Origin: an uncultured Alphaproteobacteria bacterium
GTDB lineage: Bacteria; Pseudomonadota; Alphaproteobacteria; Bin95
Assembly (NCBI GenBank): GCA_937891825.1
Contig: CALAHN010000089.1
Location: 1 to 64,000, forward strand
Length of the DNA: 64,000 nucleotides
Reading direction: 5' to 3'
Numbering within the stretch: position 1 is the first letter of the stretch; the number at the start of each line of letters is the position of its first letter. Positions 29,886 to 38,193 of this stretch are shown here, in pieces. Below the pieces are notes generated by a model. The model was not told the origin of the DNA and ran no database searches. It saw only the letters and a program-made list of their open reading frames with translations. The position numbers and the translations under genes are program-made.

Positions 29886-30731
29886 CTAGCCGACCAGGCG
29901 CTTCACGTACATCGGCAGCGCGAACGCCGCCCGATGCACTTCCGGCGTGTAGTATTGGGTGTCGAATCCGGCCTTGGCAAACCGCTTTTCCAGCAGGGAG
30001 AGGGGCGTCTGGCGCAAAGCTGCGTCGTCTGTCGCCCAACCGAGCGCCATCATGCCGAACGCGTAGGTGGGAACCGTGATGACATAGGCGGCGCCTTCAT
30101 TGAAGAGCGCCCGGAAGCGTTCGATCGACTGCGTCAGTTCCTCCGGCTGCAGGAACGGCACGCCGTTCTGGGTCACCAGGATGCCGCCGGGGGTCATGCA
30201 GCGCTTGCAATTCCGGTAGAATGCCTCGGAGAACAGTATCTCGCCGGGGCCGTGGGGGTCCGTGGAATCGACCATGACCACGTCGAAACGGTCTTCCGTC
30301 TCGGCGACGAATTTGGCGCCGTCGCCGATTATCAGGTTGGCGCGCGGGTTATCGAAGGCGCCCTGGTTCAATTCGTGAAAATAGGCTTTGGCGAGTTCGA
30401 CGACGCCGGGGTCGAGTTCGACGATCGTGACCTGCTCGAGGCCAGGGTGCTTCAAGGCTTCTTCCAGCAAGCCCCCATCGCCGCCGCCGATGATCAGCGC
30501 CCGCTTCGGCGCCGGATGGGCGAAGAGCGGCACATGGGCCATCATCTCGTGATAGACGAACTCGTCGGCCATCGTGGTCTGGACCACGTCATCCAGCACC
30601 AGCACTTTGCCGAGGCGGTCGTTCAGGAACACCCTAGCGGTCTGAAAGCCGGTGCCGCCTTCATACAGCACCTGCTTGACTTTCAATTGCTGCGCCAGGT
30701 CGGCGTGCAGGATCTCGGTGAACCAGTCCAA
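29886..30731 (-). CDS. speE: Polyamine aminopropyltransferase (spermidine synthase)
   Basis: Transfers aminopropyl from decarboxylated S-adenosylmethionine to putrescine. The 281-residue protein begins LDWFTEILH, the usual SpeE start. I place the start at TTG 30731, which has AAGGGGAG 8 bases upstream; upstream frame is open but non-homologous. Motifs: VLVLDDVVQTT, DEFVYHEMMAHVPL, LIIGGGDGG (SAM site, about residue 80), VELDPGVV, and VDSTDPHGPG with the catalytic Asp (about 158). It lies downstream of speD, which supplies its cosubstrate, but a terminator-like hairpin separates them. Confidence 0.93.
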   Translation of the reverse strand: MDWFTEILHADLAQQLKVKQVLYEGGTGFQTARVFLNDRLGKVLVLDDVVQTTMADEFVYHEMMAHVPLFAHPAPKRALIIGGGDGGLLEEALKHPGLEQVTIVELDPGVVELAKAYFHELNQGAFDNPRANLIIGDGAKFVAETEDRFDVVMVDSTDPHGPGEILFSEAFYRNCKRCMTPGGILVTQNGVPFLQPEELTQSIERFRALFNEGAAYVITVPTYAFGMMALGWATDDAALRQTPLSLLEKRFAKAGFDTQYYTPEVHRAAFALPMYVKRLVG

Positions 30732-30767
30732 TGCTGCGGCTCCCCTTAAAAAAGACGGTGTGGGCGG

Positions 30768-30823
30768 AAAAAAGAAAGGCTCTCGCGTCGCTCCCTTTGC
30801 GTCGGGAAGAGCGGGCGAGAGCC
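30768..30823 (-). terminator. Terminator-like hairpin between speD and speE
   Basis: On the minus strand a perfect 9-bp stem, GGCTCTCGC (30823-30815) with GCGAGAGCC (30786-30778), is followed at once by the T-rich run TTTCTTTTTT (30777-30768). A smaller CGCT/AGCG pairing can extend the stem inward. This has the form of an intrinsic terminator for speD and sits 31 bases after its stop. It would reduce or control read-through into speE. Confidence 0.7.
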
Positions 30824-30853
30824 TTGGTTCGTTCGGGCGGAAAGCCCTGGCTT

Positions 30854-31369
30854 TTAGACTTTCAGGCCCCGTCGATTTTCGGTGACATGCACCGCGCCGG
30901 GGGTGAAAGCGCGTTTCAAGACCGGTATGGCCTTGTAGGGGTCGCACTCGCCGCACATGAACACATCGAGGGCTGCGAAGCCGTTCTCAGGCCATGTGTG
31001 GATGGTGATATGAGATTCTGCCAGGATGACGACGCCAGAAACGCCGCCGTTCGGTTCGAACCGATGCAGATCACAGTTCAGGATCGTGGCGCCGCCAGCA
31101 ATGGCGGCCTCTTTCAGCGCACGCTCGATCAGATCGATATCGTCGAGGCGATGCGCCCCGTCGAGATCGATCAATAGATGCGTGCCAGCAAAAGTTACGC
31201 CGTCCTTGCGGACGAAGTAGTCCCGCTGTTCGGGCTCTAGTATATCGCCTTCGTGACTGACGATCTGGGGATGAAAACGCTCGGAAGGCTGAACAGCGGA
31301 CGCGGAATCTTTCGATTCCCCGTACCCCGCGACCACAGCCAGCTCTGCGAAAGGGCGATCCTTGGGCAT
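30854..31369 (-). CDS. speD: S-adenosylmethionine decarboxylase proenzyme
   Basis: Pyruvoyl-dependent enzyme that makes decarboxylated SAM for SpeE. The 171-residue proenzyme has the self-cleavage site in ILAESHITIHTWPE; Ser at about residue 118 becomes the pyruvoyl group. GTHLLIDLDGAHRL and CGECDPYKAI are further class features. The N-terminal ~45 residues before the core are longer than in the short Bacillus/Thermotoga-type enzymes. Start ATG 31369 has GGAGG 7 bases upstream; the frame continues to 31408 without support. Divergent from the enolase-like gene across a 199-base gap. Confidence 0.93.
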   Translation of the reverse strand: MPKDRPFAELAVVAGYGESKDSASAVQPSERFHPQIVSHEGDILEPEQRDYFVRKDGVTFAGTHLLIDLDGAHRLDDIDLIERALKEAAIAGGATILNCDLHRFEPNGGVSGVVILAESHITIHTWPENGFAALDVFMCGECDPYKAIPVLKRAFTPGAVHVTENRRGLKV

Positions 31370-31568
31370 CGCACTGCCTCCGTAAAACCGGTGAGGGGGG
31401 TGACGCAAAGGCGCGCCTTGTAGAACGCTTTCGGACGCCTACGCAAGGGAAAATGGCCCTTTGGGATGATTTTTCCAAGGACTGTCTTGGCCAGCGGCGA
31501 AATAAGCCTGTCTCGTCTCCCGCCCTTTAAGCCGCTAAACAGGGGTTTGGACAAAGCACGAGGCGTCA

Positions 31569-32849
31569 ATGAACCCTTTTGAGATTACAGGCGTGCGTGG
31601 GCGGCGGGTCTGGGATTCGCGCGGCCGGCCGACGGTCGAAGCCGAGGTGCTTCTGGCCGGCGGCGCGGTCGGCGGCGCAATCGCGCCGGCAGGCGCTTCG
31701 ATGGGATCTGGCGAAGCGGTCGACCGCCGGGACGGCGGCAGCGCCTTCGGCGGGATGGACGTCAAGGGCGCCGTCCGCGCGGTCGGCGAAGACCTGGGGC
31801 CGGCGCTGATGGGGCTGGATGCGCGCGATCAGGCGGCGGCCGATCTTGCCATGATCGAAGCTGACGGCTCCCCCGACCGCAGCCGGCTGGGCGCAAACGC
31901 CATTGTCGCGACCTCCATGGCGGTCGCCTGGGCGGCGGCGCACCAGTCGCGCGAGCCGCTTTGGCGCGTGCTCGGCGGCGAAGCGCATGGGCGCATGCCG
32001 CTGCCGGAAATCCAGATCTTCGGCGGCGGCGCCCATGCCGGCCGCCGCGTCGACGTACAGGATTTTCTGATCGTCTGTCCTGGCGCCGGTTCGTTCGCCG
32101 AAGCCTTGGACTGGACGGCCGAAGTCTATCGTGCGGCTGGGACCTTGATGGCCGAGCGCGGCCAGTTGATGGGCGTCGCCGATGAAGGCGGCTTCTGGCC
32201 GGCCTTCGATACGAACGAGGCGGCGCTCGACGCCTTGAGCCTGGCGATCGAGCGCGCCGGGTTTTCGGCGCCCGATCAGGTGGCGATCGCGCTCGATGTC
32301 GCGGCGAGCGAGTTTGGCGCGGGCGGCAAATATACCCTGGCGCTCGACGGCCAGACGCTCGACAGCACGGCGATGGCGGATCAGATCGTCGATTGGGTCG
32401 CCCGATATCCGATCGTCTCCGTCGAGGATCCCCTGGCCGAGGACGATTGGGCGGGGATGGCGGCGCTCACCCGGCGGATCGGGGGCCGGGTGCAAGTCGT
32501 CGGCGACGATTTCCTGGTGACCGATGCCGCACGGGTGAAGCGCGCGGCGAAGGAGGGCGCGTGCAATGCCGTCCTGTTGAAGCCCAACCAGCGGGGCACG
32601 CTGACGGAAACGCTGGCGGCCTGGGATGCGGCCAAGGCGGCCGGATACGGCGCCATCGTTTCAGCCAGGTCGGGCGAGACGGAAGATGTGACCATCATCC
32701 ATCTGGCGGTCGGCTGGGGCGTGCCGCAATTCAAGGTCGGGTCGTTCACACGCTCGGAACGGATGGCGAAATGGAACGAGGCGCTGCGCATCGAGGAAGC
32801 CCTTGGCAGCCGCGCCACGTTCGCCGGCGGATCAGCCCTCGTCCGATAG
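31569..32849 (+). CDS. Enolase-superfamily paralogue with altered active site
   Basis: A 426-residue protein clearly related to phosphopyruvate hydratase over its full length: WDSRGRPTVEAEV, PAGASMG, FGGGAHAG, ADEGGFWP, ALDVAASEF, SVEDP, VVGDDFLVT, LLKPNQRGTLTETL and RSERMAKWNEALRIEE. Metal ligands (Asp, Glu, Asp) and the catalytic Lys (about 338) are present. However, the SHRSGETED motif reads SARSGETED, so the active-site His is Ala (residue 366), and QEF is QDF (Glu to Asp, residue 165); SGAST is AGASM. It may still bind a phosphorylated substrate (Arg-Ser kept) but is unlikely to be the housekeeping enolase. The 3' end overlaps the convergent acetyltransferase by 18 bases. Confidence 0.88.
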   Translation: MNPFEITGVRGRRVWDSRGRPTVEAEVLLAGGAVGGAIAPAGASMGSGEAVDRRDGGSAFGGMDVKGAVRAVGEDLGPALMGLDARDQAAADLAMIEADGSPDRSRLGANAIVATSMAVAWAAAHQSREPLWRVLGGEAHGRMPLPEIQIFGGGAHAGRRVDVQDFLIVCPGAGSFAEALDWTAEVYRAAGTLMAERGQLMGVADEGGFWPAFDTNEAALDALSLAIERAGFSAPDQVAIALDVAASEFGAGGKYTLALDGQTLDSTAMADQIVDWVARYPIVSVEDPLAEDDWAGMAALTRRIGGRVQVVGDDFLVTDAARVKRAAKEGACNAVLLKPNQRGTLTETLAAWDAAKAAGYGAIVSARSGETEDVTIIHLAVGWGVPQFKVGSFTRSERMAKWNEALRIEEALGSRATFAGGSALVR

Positions 32850-33329
32850 GGGGCGCTGCCACCAGCCGACATCGCGCCACTCGCCGAACTTCCGCCCGAC
32901 CTGCTTGAAGACGCCGAGATAGGCGAACCCGACGGATTCATGCAGCGCGATGCTTGGGGCGTTGGGCAAGGTGATCGCGGCGAAAGCGGCGTGATAGCCC
33001 TTGGCGGCGGCGGCCGGCAGCAAGGCCCGATAGAGCGCCCGGCCGACGCCGCGTCCTTGCGCCGCTGGATCGACATAGACCGTGACTTCGGCGGACGTCC
33101 GGTAGGCGGCGCGCGGCCGGTGCTGGCTGGCGTAGGCGTAGCCCAGAACCCGGCCATCCGCCTCGGCGGTCAGATAGACATGGCTGGCGCTGATGCTTTC
33201 GATGCGCGCCGCCATTTCGGCGACGGTTGGCGTGATTTCCTCGAAGGAAATCGCCGTTTCGGCGACAATCGGCGCGTAGATCGCCTGGATGGCCGCCGCG
33301 TCCGCCGGCGTCGCGGGTCGAATGAGCAT
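32832..33329 (-). CDS. GNAT acetyltransferase (phosphinothricin/methionine sulfoximine type)
   Basis: A 165-residue GNAT enzyme. MLIRPATPADAAAIQAIYAP and VAETAISFEEI at the N-terminus, then VTVYVDPAAQGRGVGRALYRALLP (acetyl-CoA loop QGRGVG), and LHESVGFAYLGVFKQVGRKFGEWRDVGWWQ at the C-terminus are characteristic of the PAT/Bar/YncA group that acetylates methionine sulfoximine-like amino acids. The natural substrate is unknown. Start ATG 33329; the in-frame upstream extension lies inside the MFS gene. It follows the MFS gene by 14 bases, so the pair may be an operon for export and inactivation of a compound (inference). Confidence 0.87.
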   Translation of the reverse strand: MLIRPATPADAAAIQAIYAPIVAETAISFEEITPTVAEMAARIESISASHVYLTAEADGRVLGYAYASQHRPRAAYRTSAEVTVYVDPAAQGRGVGRALYRALLPAAAAKGYHAAFAAITLPNAPSIALHESVGFAYLGVFKQVGRKFGEWRDVGWWQRPLSDEG

Positions 33330-33343
33330 GGGTGGCCGTCGCT

Positions 33344-34570
33344 TCAGCGCTTCACCAGCGCCGCCAGGAGGATCAAGGCGATCATGATGCCAGAGAGCGC
33401 ATAAAGCGCCAGTCCAAATCCGCCTGTCGCCTCGGAAATTGCGCCAAGCGCCAGCGGCCCGGTGACGCCGCCGATTTCCGCGGCGGAGAAGAACAGGCCG
33501 GAGACGGCGCCGGCGCGTCGGGGACCGATTTCGCTGAGTTCGACCAGGATCAGGATCGACACCGTCATCAAGGATGAACGGGCGATCCCCTGCAACACGA
33601 GGCCGATGCCAAGCGCGGCGCCAGGGTCCGCATGGAGAAGCACGGTCGCGAGAAACGCCGACGCAAGCAAGGCGATCAGAATGGGGAACCGGCGCTTGGG
33701 CGTCGCCAGTCTCGGGATCAACAGGGAGCCCGCGACGCCGACAAGGGTTGGGATCATCGCCCAGAGATCGGCCGTCGACGGCTCCAGCCCGCGGGTGCGC
33801 AGCAAGGTCGGCAGCCAGTTGTTGAGCCCGTGATTGAAGAAGAAGATTCCGACGCTCATCAGCAGCATCAGGCGGACGGTCGGAATGCGCAGCAACTCGC
33901 CGTAGAGCTGCAATTGCGGCTCGCGCGGCGCGGCCGCCAGGTCGGCTTCGACGCGGCGCGCTTCCGGGTGGGCGGATATCAGCAGCCAGATCAGGGCGGC
34001 CGCGAATGCGATGCCGGCATAGATCGCAAGCACCGCCCGCCAGTCCTGATCCAGGAGCGGCATCAGCACGGGATTGGTGAACGCCAGGCCCGCGATCATG
34101 CCGAGCGACGGGCCGGTGATATAGACGCCCATGGCGAACGCCCGGTCCCGGCCCTCGAACCACAGGGCGATAACCTTGGGCGCGCCGACGGAAACCAGGG
34201 CACCGCCCAGCCCGAACACGGCGACGGCGCAAAGCAGAAAGATGTAGGAATCGGCGAAGGCCCTGAGCAGGCCCGACAGCGCGATCATCACGGCGGCGGC
34301 GAACAATGTCCGGCGCGGGCCGAACCGGTCCATCGCCATGCCGCCCGGCGCCGCGGACGCAATGTAGACCAGCTGCCAGGCGCCGAAGACGATGCCCATG
34401 GCGGCATGGCCGATGCCGAGATCGCGGGTGATAGGCCCGACCAAAGGGGCGAGCGACGCCGCGGTCAAGCCGAAGCAGGCGTAGAGCAGCCAGACGCCGA
34501 ACAGCATCATCCAGCGGTGCGGATGGTCCGCCGCCAGGGCTTCGATAGAGGATTGTCCGCCGCGCGCCAT
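33344..34570 (-). CDS. MFS transporter
   Basis: A ~408-residue major facilitator with about 12 membrane helices. The first helix begins at WMMLFGVWLLYACFGL, and the loop 2-3 signature MAMDRFGPRRTL matches the MFS motif GxxxDRxGxR. A longer cytoplasmic loop (ISAHPEARRVEADLAAAPREP) separates the two six-helix halves. It resembles CynX/NarK-like or oxalate/formate-type carriers but the substrate is not identifiable. Start placed at ATG 34570 (MARGGQSS); an upstream start at 34627 is possible. Divergent from the SDR gene. Confidence 0.85.
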   Translation of the reverse strand: MARGGQSSIEALAADHPHRWMMLFGVWLLYACFGLTAASLAPLVGPITRDLGIGHAAMGIVFGAWQLVYIASAAPGGMAMDRFGPRRTLFAAAVMIALSGLLRAFADSYIFLLCAVAVFGLGGALVSVGAPKVIALWFEGRDRAFAMGVYITGPSLGMIAGLAFTNPVLMPLLDQDWRAVLAIYAGIAFAAALIWLLISAHPEARRVEADLAAAPREPQLQLYGELLRIPTVRLMLLMSVGIFFFNHGLNNWLPTLLRTRGLEPSTADLWAMIPTLVGVAGSLLIPRLATPKRRFPILIALLASAFLATVLLHADPGAALGIGLVLQGIARSSLMTVSILILVELSEIGPRRAGAVSGLFFSAAEIGGVTGPLALGAISEATGGFGLALYALSGIMIALILLAALVKR

Positions 34571-34659
34571 GATCGCACAGGCTTTAGCATTGCCAGAAAC
34601 CCCACGCGATGGGCAGGATGTCGTCAAAGAGACGCAGCACGATGCGGAAGGAAACGGCG

Positions 34660-35439
34660 ATGGGGCGGATGCAAGGACGAGCGGCCGTCGTGACGGGCGG
34701 CGCAGGCGGGATCGGCATGGCGATTGCGGCGCTTTACGTCGCCGAGGGCGCCAAAGTCGCTGTCGTCGACCTGACGCAGGAAGCGGCGGACGAGGCCGCG
34801 CACCGGACCGGCGCTCCGGTTGCGATCGCGGCCGACGTGACGAGCGTCGCCTCCGTCACAGCGATGGCTGAGACGGTGATCCGGGCATTGGGGAAGGTTG
34901 ATACGGTCGTCAGCAACGCCGGCATCCCCGGTCGTGGGCTGCTGGTTGAAATCGATGAGGCGCTGATCGACCGGGTGATCGGGGTCAACCTGAAAGGCGT
35001 GATCCTGACTGCGCAGGCGTTCGCTGCGCATCTGACGGAAATCGGCAAGTCCGGCGGCGATGCGTCGATCATCAATATGTCGAGCCAGGCCGGCAAACGA
35101 GGCTGGCCGGGATTGACGGTCTATTCCGCTTCGAAAGCGGGCGTGCTTGGCTTCAGCCGGGGCCTTGCCGTGGAGCTTGGCCCCTATGTGCGCGTAAACT
35201 CAATCTGTCCGGGGTATATCAGCGAGGCTGGCATGCTCTGGCGCAGTTGGAGCGAACAGGAAGGGAGCGCCGACGGCGCGGCCCAACGCGGCAAGGTGTT
35301 TGCTGAGGCGACATGGCCGCTCGGGCGCCTGCAGAGCCCGCGGGACGTAGCGAACGCGGCGCTCTTTCTGGCGTCGGACGATGCGCGCGAAATCACCGGC
35401 CAGGCGATCAATGTCGCCGGCGGCGTGGTAATGGACTGA
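34660..35439 (+). CDS. SDR family oxidoreductase
   Basis: A 259-residue classical short-chain dehydrogenase. VVTGGAGGIGMAIA binds the cofactor, VVDLTQE follows strand 2 with Asp (favours NAD), VSNAGIPGRG, then catalytic Ser in INMSSQAG, and YSASK (Tyr/Lys). The C-terminal ITGQAINVAGG is typical of 3-hydroxyacyl/alcohol dehydrogenases. Start ATG 34660 has GGAAGGAAA upstream; two earlier ATGs exist in frame (34609, 34642). It is 32 bases before the metallo-hydrolase gene, so likely co-transcribed. Confidence 0.85.
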   Translation: MGRMQGRAAVVTGGAGGIGMAIAALYVAEGAKVAVVDLTQEAADEAAHRTGAPVAIAADVTSVASVTAMAETVIRALGKVDTVVSNAGIPGRGLLVEIDEALIDRVIGVNLKGVILTAQAFAAHLTEIGKSGGDASIINMSSQAGKRGWPGLTVYSASKAGVLGFSRGLAVELGPYVRVNSICPGYISEAGMLWRSWSEQEGSADGAAQRGKVFAEATWPLGRLQSPRDVANAALFLASDDAREITGQAINVAGGVVMD

Positions 35440-35471
35440 CGCATTTTTGAATGTTTGGGGGAGAACCAACG

Positions 35472-36350
35472 ATGACGCTAACGTTTAATATCGGCGACAT
35501 GCGGGTCGACCGGATTGTCGAGCAGGAAGTTCCGGGCTTCGATCCGTTCGAGTTCTTCCCCAACCTGACCAAGGAGGAATTGGAGGCGAATCGGGGCATG
35601 CTGGAGCCGAACGCGCTCGATCCGAAAAGCGGCTTGCTGGTTTTCGCCATGCAGTCCTTTGTCGTGCGCGCGGGCGGGCTGAATATCCTGATCGATAGCT
35701 GTATCGGCAACGACAAGAACCGGCCGACCCGGCCGCTCTGGCACATGAAGACCGATACGACCTACATGGACGCGTTGAAGCGCGCCGGGCTGACGGTCAA
35801 CGACATCGACGTCGTGATGTGCACCCACCTGCATCCCGACCATGTCGGCTGGAACACCAAGCTTGAGGACGGCCGCTGGGTCCCGACCTTCCCGAAGGCC
35901 CGCTACGTGTTCTCAAAGGCCGAACTGGAATACTGGACGGCGCAGAACGCCAAACAGTCGATCCTGCATTTCGAGGATTCCGTGCTGCCGATCGTACAGG
36001 CCGGCCGGACCGAACTGGTCAAGAGCGACCATGAATTGACCCACGGCGTGCAATTGTTGCCGACGCCTGGCCACACGCCGGATCACTACTCGGTCCGGCT
36101 CGCCTCCCAGGGCGCCGAAGCAATCGTCACCGGGGATCTGATTCATTCGCCGATCCAGTGCGCCTGCACCCATCTGCACAGTCGGCCCGATGTCGACCCG
36201 GTCCAGGGCATGAACACGCGGAACGCCTTCATGGACCGCTATGCGGAAACCGACACGCTGATCGCCGCGACCCATTTCCCTTCGCCGTCTTTGGGCCAAT
36301 TTATCCGCCAGGGCGACGCCTTCGGCTATCGCTACAAATCGGAGGGATGA
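35472..36350 (+). CDS. Metallo-beta-lactamase-fold hydrolase
   Basis: A 292-residue MBL-fold enzyme with THLHPDHVGW (HxHxDH), PTPGHTPDHY (third His), VTGDLIH (bridging Asp) and AATHFPSPS (last His), so two metal ions can be bound. This pattern resembles N-acyl homoserine lactonase/quorum-quenching and organophosphate-type MBL proteins, though function cannot be fixed. Start ATG 35472 follows GGGGGAGAACC. Its stop overlaps the ATG of the luciferase-like gene (ATGA). Confidence 0.87.
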   Translation: MTLTFNIGDMRVDRIVEQEVPGFDPFEFFPNLTKEELEANRGMLEPNALDPKSGLLVFAMQSFVVRAGGLNILIDSCIGNDKNRPTRPLWHMKTDTTYMDALKRAGLTVNDIDVVMCTHLHPDHVGWNTKLEDGRWVPTFPKARYVFSKAELEYWTAQNAKQSILHFEDSVLPIVQAGRTELVKSDHELTHGVQLLPTPGHTPDHYSVRLASQGAEAIVTGDLIHSPIQCACTHLHSRPDVDPVQGMNTRNAFMDRYAETDTLIAATHFPSPSLGQFIRQGDAFGYRYKSEG

Positions 36351-37378
36351 CGATCCGCTATTCCATTCTCGACCAGTCGGTCGCCATATCCGGGCGTCCC
36401 CATGGCGATTCGATCACGGGCACGATCGCGCTTGCGGAACATTGCGACGCGCTTGGCTATGACCGCTTCTGGGTATCCGAGCATCACAATCACCCGACGA
36501 TTGTCGGCTCGGCGCCGGAAGTCCTGATGGGCGCGCTCGCCATGCGCACCAAGCGCATCCGGCTCGGTTCCGCCGGGATCATGCTGCCGCACTATTCGCC
36601 CTACAAGGTGGCGGAGCAGTTTCGGGTTCTGGACGCTCTTGCGCCCGGGCGGATCGATCTCGGCCTCGGCCGGGCGCCCGGGTCGGATGGGCGGACGGCG
36701 TTCGCCCTCAATCCCAATGCCAACGAGCGCCCGAATGCGTTTCCGTCCGATGTGCGCGACCTGATGGCCTGGGTCGCGGGCGAGCCCCTGCTCGACGGGC
36801 ATCCGTTCCGGGACGTGAAGGCCTTCCCGGCGGGGCCGACCGTGCCGCAGACCTGGATCCTCGGCAGTTCCGACTACGGCGCCCAGGTCGCGGCGATCTT
36901 CGGCCTACCCTACGCGTTCGCCTGGTTCTTTTCGGACGGCAAGGGCGCGGAGCGGGCGCTGAACATCTACCGCGAGCAGTACCGGCCAAGTGAACGCTGG
37001 CCCGAGCCGCATTCCGCGATCTGCGTCTGGGCGCTCGCCGATGAAGACAAGGCGGAAGCCGAACGGAACTTCCTGCCGCGCGCCAAATCCAGGCTCTATC
37101 GGGATCGCGGCATCTTTTTGCCGATGGAGACGCCGGACGACGTGCTGGCGACGCCGTTCAACGCGGCGGAGGAGAACCGCATCCAGTCGATGCTGCGCGA
37201 CGCCTTCGTCGGCGAAGGGCCGGATGTGGCCGCGAAGATCGAAGCGCTCGGCAAGAGCCTGAGCGTCGATGAGATCGCCATTGTCACCTGGTCCCATGAC
37301 GAGGCCGTCCGCCGGCGGAGCTATTCGATCCTTGCCGAATGCCTGGGGGTCAAGCCAGCGGCGGACGCGGCCGCATGA
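36347..37378 (+). CDS. Luciferase-like flavin monooxygenase
   Basis: A 343-residue LLM-class protein: YSILDQSVAISGR, RFWVSEHHNHPTIVGSAPEVL, RIRLGSAGIMLPHYSPYKVAEQFRVLDALAPGRIDLGLGRAPGSDG. These match the 'MsnO8/YhbW' subgroup of FMN-dependent bacterial luciferase-family oxidoreductases. It needs a flavin reductase, none of which is adjacent. Start ATG 36347 overlaps the MBL stop by 4 bases; GGAGGG abuts the ATG, an unusually short spacing, so coupling by translation termination is likely. The next gene overlaps by 4 bases too. Confidence 0.88.
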   Translation: MTIRYSILDQSVAISGRPHGDSITGTIALAEHCDALGYDRFWVSEHHNHPTIVGSAPEVLMGALAMRTKRIRLGSAGIMLPHYSPYKVAEQFRVLDALAPGRIDLGLGRAPGSDGRTAFALNPNANERPNAFPSDVRDLMAWVAGEPLLDGHPFRDVKAFPAGPTVPQTWILGSSDYGAQVAAIFGLPYAFAWFFSDGKGAERALNIYREQYRPSERWPEPHSAICVWALADEDKAEAERNFLPRAKSRLYRDRGIFLPMETPDDVLATPFNAAEENRIQSMLRDAFVGEGPDVAAKIEALGKSLSVDEIAIVTWSHDEAVRRRSYSILAECLGVKPAADAAA

Positions 37379-38193
37379 CTGGCGGCGAAACAGGCGTCTT
37401 CGCCTATCCGGAGCCTGTCTCCGAAACGGGCCTGATGAACGTCCATTTCCATGCGCCCGCGACCTGGCGACGCGCGGGGCCGGTGCTGATCGTCCTGCAC
37501 GGCTACAAGCGGAATGCGGAAACCTACGCTCACGATTGGCGCGATGTGGCCGATGATCTGGACGCGCTGCTGCTCGCGCCGGAGTTCGATCACGCCGGCT
37601 TCCCGACGCCGCGCGCCTATGAAGTCGGCGCCATGCGCACGCCCGACCGGAAAGGCTTCTTGGCCAAGGATCAATGGAGCTACGGCGCCGTTGAGCGCGC
37701 CTTTGACGCGGCCCGGGACCGCTTCGGCGCCGAGCGCCAGAGTTACTGGCTCTATGGGCATTCGGCGGGCGGGCAGTTTGTGCAGCGGCTGGCGCTTTAT
37801 CTCGAGGATGCCCGCTTCTCCCACGTGATTGCCGCCAATGCCGGGGCATATTCCGCGACCGACGATGGGCGGTTTCCCTATGGCCTGGGCGCGCAGCATC
37901 CCGGCGCGGATGTCCGGCGCTTTCTGGCGCGGCCGATCACGGTGCTGCTTGGCCAGAAGGACCGAAACACGACCGCGAAGGTGCTGTTGCGCTCGCCAGA
38001 GGCGTTGCGGCAGGGGCCGCATCGGCTGGCGCGCGGCCGTTACTTCTATCAGACCGGGCGGCAAACGGCGGCGGCCATGGCCGCGCCCTTCGGCTGGCGC
38101 ATCGTCGAGGCGCCCGACGCCGGCCACAGCAACCGGCAACTGGCGCCGATCGCCGGCCGCATCTTCCGGTCAGTCGATCAGGGCGGTCGATAG
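37375..38193 (+). CDS. Alpha/beta hydrolase (dienelactone hydrolase/PHB depolymerase-like)
   Basis: A 272-residue alpha/beta hydrolase. VLIVLHGYKRNAETY is the oxyanion strand region, YGHSAGGQFVQRLAL holds the nucleophile Ser (about residue 129), ITVLLGQKDRNT probably holds the acid, and APDAGHSNRQ the catalytic His. No signal peptide. Family relatives include putative polyhydroxyalkanoate depolymerases. Start ATG 37375 overlaps the monooxygenase stop. The 3' end runs 24 bases into the convergent dctM gene. Confidence 0.83.
   Translation: MTGGETGVFAYPEPVSETGLMNVHFHAPATWRRAGPVLIVLHGYKRNAETYAHDWRDVADDLDALLLAPEFDHAGFPTPRAYEVGAMRTPDRKGFLAKDQWSYGAVERAFDAARDRFGAERQSYWLYGHSAGGQFVQRLALYLEDARFSHVIAANAGAYSATDDGRFPYGLGAQHPGADVRRFLARPITVLLGQKDRNTTAKVLLRSPEALRQGPHRLARGRYFYQTGRQTAAAMAAPFGWRIVEAPDAGHSNRQLAPIAGRIFRSVDQGGR

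Noticed and set aside
31475-31490. CCAAG/CTTGG inverted repeat in the gap between speD and the enolase-like gene
   Set aside because: Five-base stem with no T-run and no clear operator partner; could arise by chance.
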